Source of the DNA: Carya illinoinensis
Lineage: Eukaryota > Streptophyta > Magnoliopsida > Fagales > Juglandaceae
Length of the DNA: 64,000 nucleotides
Assembly: GCF_018687715.1 (NCBI RefSeq)
Contig: NC_056760.1
Span: forward strand, 26,232,001-26,296,000
Direction: 5' to 3'
Positions within the stretch are counted from its first letter, which is position 1. Each line of letters opens with the position of its first letter. Both the position numbers and the translations under genes were made by a program. Below the pieces are notes generated by a model that saw only the letters and a list, made by a program, of their open reading frames with translations, searched no databases and was not told the DNA's origin. Positions 1 to 12,200 of this stretch are shown here, piece after piece.

Positions 1-1660
1 TGGAAGAAATTTGATGACGAGTATCCATGATTTGTTGAAGAACCTCGCAATGTACGTCTTGGTTTAGCAACTGATGGCTTTAATCCATTTGGCAACATTA
101 GCACTTCTCATAGCACTTGGCTTGTCATAGTAATGCCTTATAATTTGCCACCATGGAAGTGTATGAAGGATCCTTATTTTATGATGACTCTATTGATTCC
201 AGGGCCAAGGTCACCAGGAAATGAAATAGATGTATATTTGCAGCCAATGATGGAAGAGTTGAAAGAGTTGTGGGAACAGGGTGTCAATACATATGATGTG
301 GCTGCTTCGCGTGAATTCAAAATGCATGCTGCAGTACTTTGGACAATAAATGATTTTCCGGCATACGGGAACTTGTCTGGGTGGAGCACAAAGGGAAAAA
401 TGGCTTGTCCTGTTTGTAACAAAGATACACAGTCTCAGTGGTTAACGAATGGCCGGAAATTATGTTTCATGGGACACCGTCGATATCTACCTCATGATCA
501 TAGATGGCGAAACAATAGGGTAATGTTTGATGGAACGGTTGATCGTAGGTCATCACCGCCAGAGTATTCTGGCAGTGATATTCTCACTCAATTGGCAGAT
601 GTCCCAGACAACAGATTTGGAAAGAATGCAAGATGCCGAAAGAGGAAAAGACAAGCAGTAGAATCGAATTGGACCAAAAAAAGTATTTTTTTTTAGTTGC
701 CATACTGGTCTACCTTAACACTGCGTCACAATCTAGACGTAATGCACATTGAAAAAAATATATGTGAGAATATTTTGGTTACCCTGATGTCAATACAAGA
801 AAAAGTAAAAGATATAGTCAACTCTAGTAAAGATTTAAAAGAGTTGGGAATCAGATCAGAGTTGCATTTGCAAGATACTGGGTCATCAGCTTATATGCCC
901 CTTGGATGGTATACACTTTCAAGTGATGAGAGAAAGAAATTCTGTGATTGGTTCATGACAATCAAATTACCCGATGGTTATGCTTCGAACATGTCAAGAT
1001 GTGTCCGACCTCATGATTGGAAGATAACTGGTCTAAAAAGTCACGACTGCCATATATTTTTACAGCGATTGTTGCCAGTTGGTGTGTGCAGAAAGCTTAC
1101 TCCAGATGTTCGTACAGCTATCACAGAATTAGGGTGATTTTTCAGAAATATTTGCAGTAGAACGTTGAAAGTTGATGCCTTATTAAAAATGGAAGCTGAC
1201 ATTGCATTGATATTGTGTAAATTGGAGAGTTTGTACCCGCCTTCATTCTTTGATGTAATGGTTCATTTGGCTGTGCATCTCCCTCGTGAGGCTTTAGTTG
1301 CTGGCCCCTTTCAGTATAGATGGATGTATCCTATTGAACGGTTTTTGGGAAAAGTTAAGCGATCTGTGGGGAATAAGGCTCGTCCGTAAGGATCGATCGT
1401 AGAGTCATATATTCATAATGAGTGGCATACATTTTATTCAATGTATTTTCGTGGGGTTGATACTAGATTTACGAGACCGGATTGAAATTATGAAGGTGGA
1501 CAAATGGGAGTTTCGTCAGCATTTACCGTGTTTTTCCAGAAAGTACAGCCTATAGGTGCACAAGGGGGCTATGGCCTATGTGGGCGAGAGTTTGAAAGAG
1601 CTCGATAGTATGTCTTAAATAATTGTGAAGAGATTGGACAGTATTTGAGGTTCGTGATGA
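1..1660 (+). pseudogene. TNP2-like CACTA transposase, broken by in-frame stops
   Basis: One reading frame gives the Transposase_21 core and the following DUF4218-like part of plant CACTA transposases. Recognisable blocks are GFNPFGNISTSHSTWLVIV near 80-130, the PVCNKDTQS zinc-like motif near 405-435, HNLDVMHIEKNICENI near 728-775 and HLAVHLPREA..GPFQYRWMYPIERFLGK near 1265-1350. The frame is interrupted by stops at about 694-696, 1135-1137, 1387-1389 and again near 1483, yet it stays in register across them, so decay is mainly by substitution or balanced small changes. The protein would bind element ends and catalyse cut-and-paste transposition. The N-terminus lies outside the window. Confidence 0.85.
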
Positions 1661-2047
1661 TCATCTAATTTGGCAGTAGTATTAAGTGCATTTCTAATAA
1701 TATAGTATATATTGATACAAATTAATAACTCACATTAACATATGCAGCAAACATATACAACTACTTCGCACGAAAGGTGTGACTGACGTAGAAAAGACGC
1801 ACAAAGAAGAATTTGCCTCATGGTTTGAACATACAGTATTATTCGGGAAAAAATTATGCTTGAAAGTATTTTAAACTTTATTTAATTTGTAGGTGTCATC
1901 ATATTTATATATGATATTGATATAAGTAGAATAAAATTTATTTATGTAGGTTGCATCAAAATATAATGAACATTCAGGTGAAATCTCACCAGAAGTATAT
2001 GCTTTGGCATGTGGTCCGTCTAAGCGGACTATCAATATTCAGGATGT

Positions 2048-2653
2048 TTGGTGCGTGGATATAGATTTCACATAGCAGATAGAGAACGATATAGGAAAAC
2101 TCAAAATTGTGGGGTTGTTGTCGAAGGAAGCCATGGGGATAATAATATTGATTTTTACGAAATTGTGGAAGATATCATAGCATTAAAGTATGAGGAGGGA
2201 TATATGGTCTGGTTATTTAAATGTAATTGGTGGGATGTCTCAAATCCTAGGTTGGGAGTGTGTAAGGATGAATATTTTGTAAGTGTCAATACATCTTGCA
2301 AATGGTATGAGGACGACCCATTTGTTCTCGCGTGCCAAGCAAATCAAGTTTTTTATTTAGATGATCCGGAGTTCGAAAATCCATGGAGAATAGTCGAGAA
2401 ATTTGCGCCAAGAAATGTATATGATTATATTCCAGAGACAGACAAACCACATGAAGAAGTTGATAGTCCAGACCATGAAGAAGCATATCAAGAAAATGAA
2501 TCAGGCATCAATCTATTTGTTGATCTAAGCCATTATGACATGGTCTCATTGCGCAGAGAAGATGCTCAACCCGAAGTAATTGAAGAACATGAATCAATTG
2601 AAGTGTCTACTGACGATGAGAGCGATTGGTCTAGCAATACTGATACCGAATGA
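2048..2653 (+). pseudogene. DUF4216-like C-terminal part of CACTA transposase
   Basis: A 201-codon open frame beginning around GYRFHIADRERYRKTQN matches the DUF4216-like module that usually follows TNP2 in plant CACTA elements. Features include GDNNIDFYEIVEDIIALKY, the tryptophan-rich LFKCNWWDV and a late FYLDDPEF motif, followed by an acidic tail (EEHESIEVSTDDESD). It is probably an exon group of the same transcription unit as the remnant upstream; 1,743-2,046 between them still shows short coding-like stretches in a broken state. The initiating codon is uncertain, since the family normally starts in upstream exons. Confidence 0.7.
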
Positions 2654-2929
2654 TTTTCAAACAGATATTTGTGTAGGTAAAATTCTTATAAAAATATTTC
2701 ATGTATTTTGTTTGAATAATAATTTATATAATTTCAAACAGATATACCTCCTAAACGCAAAAGAACACGTGAGCCATCCCCACCACTTAGCAAATCCCTA
2801 TGTGCTTCACCTGCCAACAATGGTGGGCCACCATCACCAGAACCAGAACAATGTATTTTTTCACTGTATATCTTTCAAATAAAATTAATTTAATTAAAAT
2901 ATATGCTTTAATTTTTGTATATATAGCTG

Positions 2930-4265
2930 TTGTAAACCAGCGCCGAGTTAGAGGCATTACAAGGGGTGTCTACATAGAAAAAGTAAGGAAAGTGGGTAAA
3001 ATTAAAGTTGATATATCTGATGATCACACCGGTGGCTTTGGGGATTCGGCAGCTTGGCTTGCTTCTTATGTTGGTACACTTACTCGCACATATGCACTGA
3101 TGGCTATATCCTCCTAGGCTAAAGTTCCCCCAAGATGTGAAAGACCACACAAAAATCGTTGTCTGGTAATAAGTTACTTTGTATAACATTTTTATTTAAA
3201 TGCGAATGTTTGAAATTATACTAATTGTTTATAATTCTTTGAAGGACGAGTTTGAACTAAATTTTGGTCGGCGGGAGGATCGACTAACGATTAAAGAACT
3301 AATGTCGAATACATTCCGGAGGTACAAAGGTCAATGTCATGCACACTATCAGAAGTTCAGTACTACGATAGAGGCGCGTCAAAATCCATTCCAAGCAATG
3401 CCACCAAACGAATGGGAGAAAGTTTATGATCTGTTTGAAGATTCTGGTTATCAGGTAATTTCGCTACTATATTTTTTTAATAATATATAATAGATGTATT
3501 AAATAAAAATTATAATACTTTTTTTTTAGAAACGGAGTACAGTGAACAAAGCAAATAGATCAAATTCAACGATACACCATCACGCGGGTTCTCGATCTTT
3601 TCATCGCTTATCAAAAAAAAGGTTAGTTCTTATTGTCTCCATTAAATCTTAATATATACACTTTTTTCGTATAAATTATGATATTAATTCATTTTGCAGC
3701 AAGAAGAAAATCCTACTAATTATGATCTGATTCAATTGTATGCTAAAACACATAAACATCGTGATGGTGTTTGGAGCAATCCTGAGGCAGAGACAAATTA
3801 TGTAAGTTTAAGTTTGTTTAATTTCATTGTCTAAATATATTTTTGTTACATATACTAATTTTAATGTTTTTCTTTTTCCAGGACAAGATGATATCTCTTA
3901 ATGACACTGTTGCGGATCCATCTGATGAATCATCTGTCAACGATATTCAAATCTTTTCTCAAGTTCTTGGATCACGTTATGGATATTTGAGGGGCTTAGG
4001 ACGTTGCGTGAAGCCATCCTTAACATTTTCATCATCTTCTAAAGCCAGATTGAATGACGACAAGACTAAAAAATTAGAGGAAGCTGCACTTGAGATAGAA
4101 CGATTAAGATCGAAGGAAAAAGAGTTGCTGACCCGATTAGATCATGCAGCAGATTTAGAAGCAAGATTAGAAGAGAGGCTACAATTAAATAACCAAAAAA
4201 TGTTTGAACAATTTCAATTAATGATGTCCCAAAACCCTATACCACCACTACCACCACAATCATAA
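2930..4265 (+). pseudogene. Transposase_24 (TNP1-like) CACTA accessory gene, spliced and decayed
   Basis: Several plus-strand exon-like pieces in series resemble the Ptta/En/Spm Transposase_24 family. They are RRVRGITRGVYIEKVRKVGK near 2,940, ELNFGRREDRLTIKELMSN with RRYKGQCHAHY near 3,250-3,350, MPPNEWEKVYDLFEDSGYQ near 3,400, a block with NPTNYDLIQLYAKTHKHRDG near 3,710-3,800, and a last exon ending at 4,265. The last exon carries a charged coiled coil (KLEEAALEIERLRSKEKELL) followed by a proline-rich tail. Intron-like AT-rich spacers with GT/AG borders separate the pieces. A stop near 3,115 in the first piece suggests decay. Such proteins bind subterminal repeats in the En/Spm family. Confidence 0.7.
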
Positions 4266-4379
4266 TTCATTTAGTTTTTTTTAATTGCCTTTAATATTTA
4301 TGATGTTTGTAAACATTTGAGCAATTGATATATATAGATTACAATTTGTATTAGTATCAATTTCATTTTGTTTGATCAA

Positions 4380-4915
4380 TGCCGTTCGAATGGTAAATTA
4401 CTATTTATGCATACATTCAAACAAAAACATATCCATTCGAACCAAAAAATTCACATTCGAACAAAAATATACCCATTCGAACTTACCGGAAAATACAATC
4501 CATGCGTTCGTTCAAACAATTAAATACTCATTCGAATAAATTCATTTCTAAAAGTCAGTTTGAACAGAAGATTTCTGTAAATAGATTATTTGTTTGAACA
4601 GTTAATATTTTTTTTTTAACTAAAGTCACTTACGAACTTGTTTGTTCGAACGGACTTGGTCAGATATGGTTATTGGTTCGAATTAACATTTCATGTTATT
4701 CGAACAAAAATATTTTTGTTCGAACTTGATTCTGAGACGACATTTTTTTGTCTCAAAAAAAATTTTTCGTTCGAACGGTTTCGACCGATTCCTCCCAATT
4801 TCATCCCTAAAAATACTTTTCAAAGACGAAAATCAATTTTCATCTCCGAAAACTTTTTGAGACAAAATTTTTTCGTCTCCCAAAAATTTTAGGGAGGAAA
4901 TTTCCATTTTTTGAG
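4380..4915. repeat. TTCGAA-rich CACTA subterminal repeat zone
   Basis: Words such as CATTCGAACA, GTTCGAACGG and TTCGAACTT recur more than ten times in both orientations, mixed with motifs like TTTTTCGTCTC and GAGACGAAA. This is the position and texture expected for binding sites of a TNPA/Transposase_24-type protein at a CACTA end. No gene is seen here. Confidence 0.6.
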
Positions 4916-4967
4916 ACATGTCTATCAACCTTCAAAGTTTGCTGGCACCCTTTGTTGATAGACATGT
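4916..4967. repeat. 14 bp perfect hairpin at the CACTA/LINE junction
   Basis: ACATGTCTATCAAC at 4,916-4,929 is repeated inverted as GTTGATAGACATGT at 4,954-4,967 with a 24-base loop. It lies exactly where CACTA-like sequence gives way to LINE-like sequence. Confidence 0.8.
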
Positions 4968-6570
4968 TATGGACAAATTTTTACCTTGAGAAATATGTGA
5001 GAAATGGCTATATTTCTCTAGCTGTTTCCGTGCGTGCAAGGTCTCAGTTGTGGAGATCCATTCTTAAGGTTTTACCAGAAGTGTTAGATAATGTACAATT
5101 AAGGGTGAAGGATGGGAGAGGCTATTTTTGGTATGATCGTTGGCTTGCTAGTGGTCCACTATGCCAATAATCGGACTCTATTCAAAATGCACATTTGAGG
5201 ATTAAAGATGTATGGTTGGAGGATGCTTGGGATAGGAACAGACTGATTGAATTGGCAGGGGAAACAAAAGCTGATGAAATAATTCTTTCTATTGCAATGG
5301 GTAAGGAGGGGAAGGATTCATTAATTTGGATGTCTAATAGTGATGGTCAATTTTCAATAGCTAGTGCTTGGGATATTATTCGTGTTAAGGCTCTAGTGGT
5401 GCAGGGTATGGATTGGATTTGGCATGGCCTCTTGCCAACAAAGATATCTATATGTAGTTGGAAGGCTAGATTTAACTATCTACTATTTGATGATAAAATA
5501 CAATCGGTGGGAATTTCAATGGCTTTTAAGTGCGATTGCTGCAGTTCGAGCTAACTAGAAACTACTGATCATGTGTTGAGTAAAGGCGATGTTGTGTCTA
5601 TGGTCTGAACGTTTGCTAAAGTTGCGATGGGTGTCCCTAATTTGCAAGCATCCTGTTGAAGGTCTCGTATGGCTCACTAGTTTGCCTATGCCAAGAAGTC
5701 TTCTTTGCGTGGGACACTGATTGGTCTCTTGCCTAGTGTGATTACTTGGAGACTATGGTTGCTTAGGTGCAAAGCTCGGATGGAGGGTCGTTTGGAAATA
5801 ATGGACAGTATTAAAAACTTTGTCAATAAAACATTGTCAATCTCTAATTCTAACTTAAAAAAGCTACAGGCTTTAAAGGTTCCTTTTCGAGATTTATCTG
5901 CTCGTGTTCCTTGCGTTGTGAAATGGAAAAGGCCATTGAAGGGTCGTGTAAAACTCAACGTGGATGGGAGTTGTAGAGGAAATCGTGGTAGTTGTGGGGG
6001 AAGGGGTGTAATCCAGGATTGCAATGGATGTTTCATTGCTGTATTCTCATCATTGTTTGGGCACAGTAATAATAATCAAGCTAAGATGAGAGCTCTACTT
6101 GCAGGGATAGATTAGTTGTGCAAAGAGTTTGGGTTAATTCATATTGATATTGAGTGTGATTCTAAAATTGTTGTTGATTGGGTTAAAGCTAGACAATGCG
6201 CGGTCTAGTACCCATGGGACTCTTGGGATTCAATTCTTCAATCACTTTCTGGTATTGATTTTTCTGTAACTCATCAATATAAAAAAGGGAACTAGATTTT
6301 TTTGACAAGATGTGGGGAGGAAGGGTTAATAAGGAGGTTTGAGGTTTTCGATTTATTTCCCAATCCCTTGAGAGGTATGATTTAGATGAACAAATTGGGT
6401 TTGCCGAATATTCAACGTTAATGGTGGTTATTATTTCATTGGTTTTTTGTTTGATTGTGCAGTTTACACGTTTTGTTTTATTGGGTTATTGGTTTGGTGT
6501 TGATGTGATGTATAAGGTTTTCTATGCCATAAGTACTGAAGATTTCTTTCAATGAAATTCGGAAGTGTCA
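4935..6570 (+). mobile_element. LINE (L1-type) 3' fragment: zf-RVT and RNase H regions, decayed
   Basis: Open stretches on the plus strand show the C-terminal part of a plant LINE polyprotein. RARSQLWRSILKVLPEV and GRGYFWYDRWLASGPL (about 5,030-5,165) and QFSIASAWDIIR with WIWHGLLPTKISICSWK (5,350-5,470) are zf-RVT-like. KWKRPLKGRVKLNVDGS (5,920-5,970) with the following GGRGVIQDCNG is the start of the RNase H-like domain. Stops at 5,168, 5,552 and 6,113 and frame changes break it. The endonuclease and reverse transcriptase are absent, as in a 5'-truncated insertion. It ends in AT-rich sequence without a clear poly(A). Confidence 0.75.
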
Positions 6571-6587
6571 TCCTCTTTTAAATATAA

Positions 6588-6622
<35 letters not shown>

Positions 6623-6787
6623 ATATTTTATGATCAACGAATAAAGCAAAATATTTAAATGATCATATTGAAAAGAATAGATAAAATTGATCGAGTGAAT
6701 TCATTATATATATATACTGATTTATAGGATGAATGAAAATGATCCATATTGCAAATTTATTATTAATTAATTAGATAATATTTATTT

Positions 6788-6820
<33 letters not shown>

Positions 6821-7311
6821 CTGGAAAACCAGTTGAGGCATTATATATCAGTACTACTATACGAAAATACCAAAACGAAAATGCTTAATTTTATCATTTT
6901 TTTCATCTAATTATTATCTAATTTTTTCCAAGTCTTTAAATATTTGGTTTGATCATTTGAAAACTTTACGAATTAAGAGAAAAAAAAAATTAGAGAAGCA
7001 AATAAATAAGATACGATTATAAATTGGGCTTTTGGGGTAATTCAAATTGGCAGTGTATTCTTTTCTTTGGCATGATGGGAGTTTCTTGACTTTTGCCAAC
7101 ATATTTTTACTGAATATATACTACCGGCTTTCTTGAGAACGAAGAAACATAGAGCTAGATTAATTAACCGATTATTGCGATATATATATATATATACGTA
7201 CATATTTTAGGCAAGAATTAAACAAAAAATCTAAGTTGCTTGATCCAAATTAATTAGTTTGATCCAAACTAATACAAGAAAGGAAGATATATATGGTCAC
7301 GGTTCTCGGCT
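6571..7311. other. AT-rich spacer with TA microsatellites
   Basis: No gene is seen. TATATA runs occur near 6,585-6,625, 6,790-6,820 and 7,180-7,195. The right part is the downstream flank of the C2H2 gene and probably contains its 3' UTR and poly(A) signals. Confidence 0.6.
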
Positions 7312-8553
7312 TTAAGCCTCTTCCACATATGGTTCGTTGAGATCGAAGTGCAGAACTTTGCGACCTGCAGCCTGAGTTACTCCATCTCGCAATGGCGACT
7401 GTACAAATGTAAGAGCAGCTGTAGTACTCCCACTGTCTTCAGCCTTGGCTTTACTGCTTGCTCGAGCTAATTCTGCTGACCGTGCCGCCGCCCAGTGTCG
7501 CTTCTTATGGCCACCAAGAGCTTGACCTGTTGGGTAACTTTTGTCGCATGTGTTGCATATGTGCAAAGATGCATGTTCTCCCAACTCTTTTGTTTCTTTA
7601 ACCTGTACCATGGGATTGGCAATATCCTTTTTTGGTTGAATATCAATCGATGTCTCCACAGCTTTAGTACTGTTACGATCTTTGTGATGGCCGGACCTAT
7701 GACCTCCTAAAGCTTGAAAAGATTGGAATGTTTTGCTACTAGTCTTGTATGTACATTCATATGCCTTCTTTCGTATCTTTTTCTGAATCTGAGGTTCAAA
7801 AGGTCTCAGTTGTGGCTTCCAATTATTCATCCTCATCATCTCCATATTCATTGCCATGATCATCTTCTCATTTCTCTCATGAACATTGAGATTCGGTTCC
7901 TTGAGATCAATGGGTAACTGCTCAAACTCGTACTTGCATTCGGTTGCTTTTTTTGACGGAACTCTAGAACTGCTGGAACTTTTGCTTTCATCCGATGCTG
8001 TACTTGCTTGCGTCCAACACCCTTTGCCATCAATCATCAATCGAGAATAGCTTTTACTCTCCGGTTGTGACTCCATCATCTGCTTGCTTGAGGCAACACG
8101 TTCAGAAAATAGGAATTGAGTCTGGTTCTCCACTTTTTCAATTCTGATCAAATGTTTTTGCTCCTCTGACAGATCTTGCGTCCGAAGTACAGACGTCGGA
8201 ATATGAGTAGATGCCACGATAGTCGTTGGGTCAAGGCGAAAAGTCGTTGAGGTGTTGTCAGGCTGAAAAGGTAGATCGATTAATGCAAGACTATTTCGGC
8301 CTCTCCTACCAGTTCTGGACCACTTGGGTAAGAGTCCAGTTCGATCTTGATGGGCCGCTGAGAAAGCAGTACTACTCGGATCAGAAGGCCGAATCCCCTT
8401 CCAGTTTCTCTGGGGATGGAACCTCATGTGCCCGCACAACGACTTTAGGGTCGGGAATTTCTTGAAACAACAAAAACATTGGTGTTCGCCCCCGCCACCA
8501 ATTGCGGCACCAGTTTTGAAGGCACCGTAATTCAGAGATTTGGGTGAAGAAGC
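7312..8553 (-). pseudogene. ZAT-like C2H2 zinc-finger repressor, 3' coding part, separated by a Copia insertion
   Basis: Minus-strand coding sequence, open from the retrotransposon border at 8,553 to the stop at 7,312. Together with 14,272-14,426, and counting the target duplication once, it makes one uninterrupted frame of about 463 codons. Finger 1 is complete (CFCCFKKF, SLCGHMRFH), of the KSL-type seen in ZAT2/ZAT3-like proteins. Finger 2 has FQSFQALGGHRSGHH, but its second cysteine seems to be serine (ECTYKTSSKTF). Finger 3 is canonical (CNTCDKSYPTGQALGGHKKRH). The C-terminus ends FDLNEPYVEEA, an EAR-like DLNxP repression motif. The family binds DNA in the nucleus and often represses stress genes. 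The reading frame looks undamaged apart from the insertion and the odd finger. Confidence 0.85.
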
Positions 8554-8941
8554 TGTAAGAAAAAGCTATAATGAATAAAAAGATCTATAAGATCTTTTAC
8601 CTCCGGCCATTTGTGCTTGATAACTGGAAAACTTCAAATCTACAAAAGAGACTAGAGATTTTGCAGGGAAGGGACTTCTAGTCTTTTGCCTTAGAACTTT
8701 TTTGGGTGAGTCTAATGGAAAACACAAGCCCCTTTATATAGGCAAGACTAGGGACCCTCATTTATTACTCCTACAACCTTTAGGCTACCCTCATTATTCC
8801 ATCCATCACAAAATAGCAAGGGTCACCACTTTATTTATGAAGGGCAATTACCTATGCTTGATAGATGAAGTGTATCATCTTAGATGAAGTGAACCACTTT
8901 AGGGAAGACAAAGGTTTTCTAGGAAAACCAAAAGTCTAACA
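8554..8941 (-). repeat. Copia 3' LTR
   Basis: Starts TGTAAG and ends CTAACA on the plus strand, nearly identical to 13,884-14,271. It contains a TATATAAA box (minus strand, 8,733-8,740) as the likely U3 promoter element. Confidence 0.95.
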
Positions 8942-8952
8942 TTCTCCCACTT
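8942..8952 (-). other. Polypurine tract
   Basis: In element orientation AAGTGGGAGAA directly precedes the 3' LTR, the expected primer site for plus-strand synthesis. Confidence 0.85.
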
Positions 8953-9224
8953 GGTTCACTTAATAGGTAAAACTGAAATGGCCAAAATAATGCCCTTAAT
9001 TCTGTTAAGGTATCCTATATACGAACCATGGTGGTATTGCTCTTTATAGTGAACATTTCCCTTCCATGTGTCACAATACATAGTATCCCTTAAAAATACT
9101 TTATGAACAACTATTAAAAGTCATTCGGGTCCAACTTAATCACCCAATGGATATGACGAATTCTTTACTTTATGTGCAAAACTAAAACTAAATTCAACTT
9201 TATTCTATATAGTAACATGAGAGA

Positions 9225-12200
9225 TTACACTTTAGTTAGGCCCATACGATCCACATGACCTTGAAACTGTTTTACCGGTAAACCTTTGGTCATTGGATCA
9301 GCTAACATCAAGTCTGTATTGGTGTGCTCAATATACACCACATTATATTTGATGCTCTCTCTCACACTTAAATACTTTATGTCAATATGCTTGCTTCTGC
9401 TTCCGCTCTTATTGTTCTTTGAGAAGAACACTGCAGCGGTATTATCACAAAGAATCTTTATTGGTCTTTGAATGGAATCGACAATTTTAAGACCAGAAAT
9501 AAAATTCTTCAACCATATGGCTTGTGTCGTTGCTTCATAGCACGCAATGAATTCTGCCTCCATAGTAGACTTAGCAACTATAGATTGCTTCGTACTCTTC
9601 CAAGATATAGCTCCTTCAGCAAGAAGAAAGATATATCCAGAAGTAGACTTTCTGGTGTCTACACAACCGGCAAAATCCGAATCTGAATAGCCAACCACTT
9701 GTAAATTTTCTGTATGCCTGTAGGTTAGCATGTAATTCTTGGTTCCTTGCAAATACCGCATCACCTTCTTTGCAGCTATCCAATGTTGAAGTCCTGGGTT
9801 ACTTTGATAGCGACCCAATAATCCAACTGCTAGACATATGTCTGGACGGGTACAAACTTGAGCATACATCAAGCTACCCACTGCAGATGCATAAGGTACA
9901 CTTTTCATCTGCTCTTGTTCCAATGCATTTTCAGGTGATTGTCCTTTATGAAATTTATCACCTTTGATTATGGGAGCTACAGAGGCTTTACAATCTTTCA
10001 TACCGAATCTCTGTAAAACTTTTTCAATGTAGGCCTTTTGAGACAGTCTTAAGACTCTTTGTTTCCTGTCTCTGTGAATCTCTATGCCAATAACATAAGA
10101 GGCTTCACCCATATCCTTCATTTCAAAGTTTTGGGAGAGAAATTGTTTAGTCTCATGTAACAATCCCAAATCACTGCTTGCAAGAAGAATATCCTCTACA
10201 TATAGGACTAAGAAAATGTATTTGCTCCCACTGACTTTAAAGTATATACATTGATCAACAAGATTCTCGATAAAACCGTATGAGATAATAATCTTGTGAA
10301 ACTTTAAATACCATTGACGGGAAGCTTGTTTTAGTCCATAAAGAGACTTCTTCAATTTACATACTTTCTGACTGTCGTTACTGAAACCTTCAGGTTGTTT
10401 CATGTATACCACTTCATCAAGATCCCCATTAAGAAAAGCCGTTTTCACATCCATTTGATGTAACTCTAAATCAAAATGAGCTACTAAAGCCATGATTATC
10501 TTCAACGAATCCTTCTTAGAGACCGGAGAGAAGGTTTCATGATAATCAATGTCTTCCTTCTGAGTGAATCCTTTAGCGACAAGTCTAGCCTTATATCGTT
10601 CGACATTACCAGAAGAATCTCGTTTGGTTTTAAAAACCCATTTGCAGCCAACTGTTGCCGCCCCTTCTGGTAATTCGACGAGATCCCAGACTTGGTTCTT
10701 ATAAATGGATTCTAACTCATTTTTCATGGCATCCAACCAAAATGTAGATTTATCTCCACTCATGGCTTGTGAAAACGTAATTGGGTCTTCCGGAAGTCCA
10801 ATGTCAAAATCAGACTCAGTTAGGTATACAATGTAATCATCTGGAATAGCAGGCCTACGTATTCTTGAGGATCTTCTTAGAGCCATTACTTCATCATTTG
10901 GAGATGACTCAATTGGCTCAGACTGTAAATGCGGAATAATTTCAGATTGAACCTCATTTACGGGAACATGTTGTACTTGAATTGGTGTCATTACATGATT
11001 TTGCGATCTATTTTGCCTTAAGACAACCATTCTTTCTCCAAAAGAAGGCAAAGTAGCATGTTCAGGTGTTTCCTCAAAAGTGACCTCTTGAGGATTCACA
11101 CTCCCACTAGGTTCAACATCCTCAAGAAATTTTGCATTTTTAGATTCAACAATTCGAGGGCTATTATTGGGACAATAAAATCTATATCCTTTGGAGTTAT
11201 TTGAATACCCAATAAAGAAACCGCTAGTTGTCCTTGGATCTAACTTCTTTATGTTAGGATTATAAATCCTAACTTCAGCAGGACAACCCCATATGTGTAT
11301 ATGATTTAAACTAGGTTTCCACCCTTTCCACAACTCGAAAGGTGTCTTAGAGACAGATTTGGATGGAACCCTATTCAATATATACACTGCAGTTTTAAGA
11401 GCTTCACTCCACAAGGAAAATTGCATATTAGATTTACTAATCATGCTCCTTACCATATCCATTAGCGTACGATTCCTTCTTTCTGCAACACCATTTTGTG
11501 ATGGTGTACCAGGCATTGAATATTGGGCAACAATGCCTTCTTCCTGAAGGAAATTTGCAAATGGACCCTTAATTTGTCCATGTTCTGTGTACCTACCATA
11601 ATATTCCCCTCCTCTATCAGATCTTACGATCTTGATTTTCTTTTCACTTTGATTCTCTACTTCTGCTTTATAGGCTTTGAAAACATCTAGTGCTTGAGCC
11701 TTCTCATTCAGAAGATAAAGATACATATACCTAGAATAGTCGTCAATAAATGAGATAAAATATCTCTGACCATTCAGGCAAGGGGTAGAAAATGGTCCAC
11801 ATATATCTGTGTGTATAATCTCAAGAACACTTGAGCTCCTTCTTGAACCTTTAGAATTATTGATGGTCTGCTTGCCCTTTATGCAGTCCACACAATTCTT
11901 GAAGTCAGTAAAATCAAGATCCTGTAGGACCCCTTCTTTTACTAACCGTCTCATCCTCTCTATAGAGATGTGTCCCAATCTCTTATGCCATAATAGAGAA
12001 GATTTTTCATTCAAAAGGTTTCTCTTAATGCCAACTGAATGCAGAGAGAGATAATTCTCTTCAAAATCGGGATGAATATCTAATTTAAAAAGGTTATCAA
12101 CTAAAGTTCCAGAACCAACAGGAATTTTATTCTTAAAAACAGTCATAACATTTTCAAAAAGGAAACTGTATCCTTTGATAACAAGTTTGGAAACAGAAAT

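Larger units (their letters stand above)
1..4915 (+). mobile_element. CACTA (En/Spm) element, decayed, cut by the left window edge
   Basis: The block holds, in the order expected for a plant CACTA element, a TNP2-type transposase remnant, a DUF4216-like segment and a Transposase_24-like gene, all on the plus strand, followed by a subterminal zone rich in TTCGAA words. Its left terminus is outside the window. No clean GTAGTG terminus is seen on the right; the sequence changes to LINE sequence near 4,920-4,935, so the right end was either lost or interrupted there. In-frame stops in all coding parts make it inactive by itself. Confidence 0.8.

Noticed and set aside
4380..4915. Repeated spaced motifs as a CRISPR-like array
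   Set aside because: Plant nuclear context; motif spacing and orientation are irregular, as in CACTA subterminal repeats.
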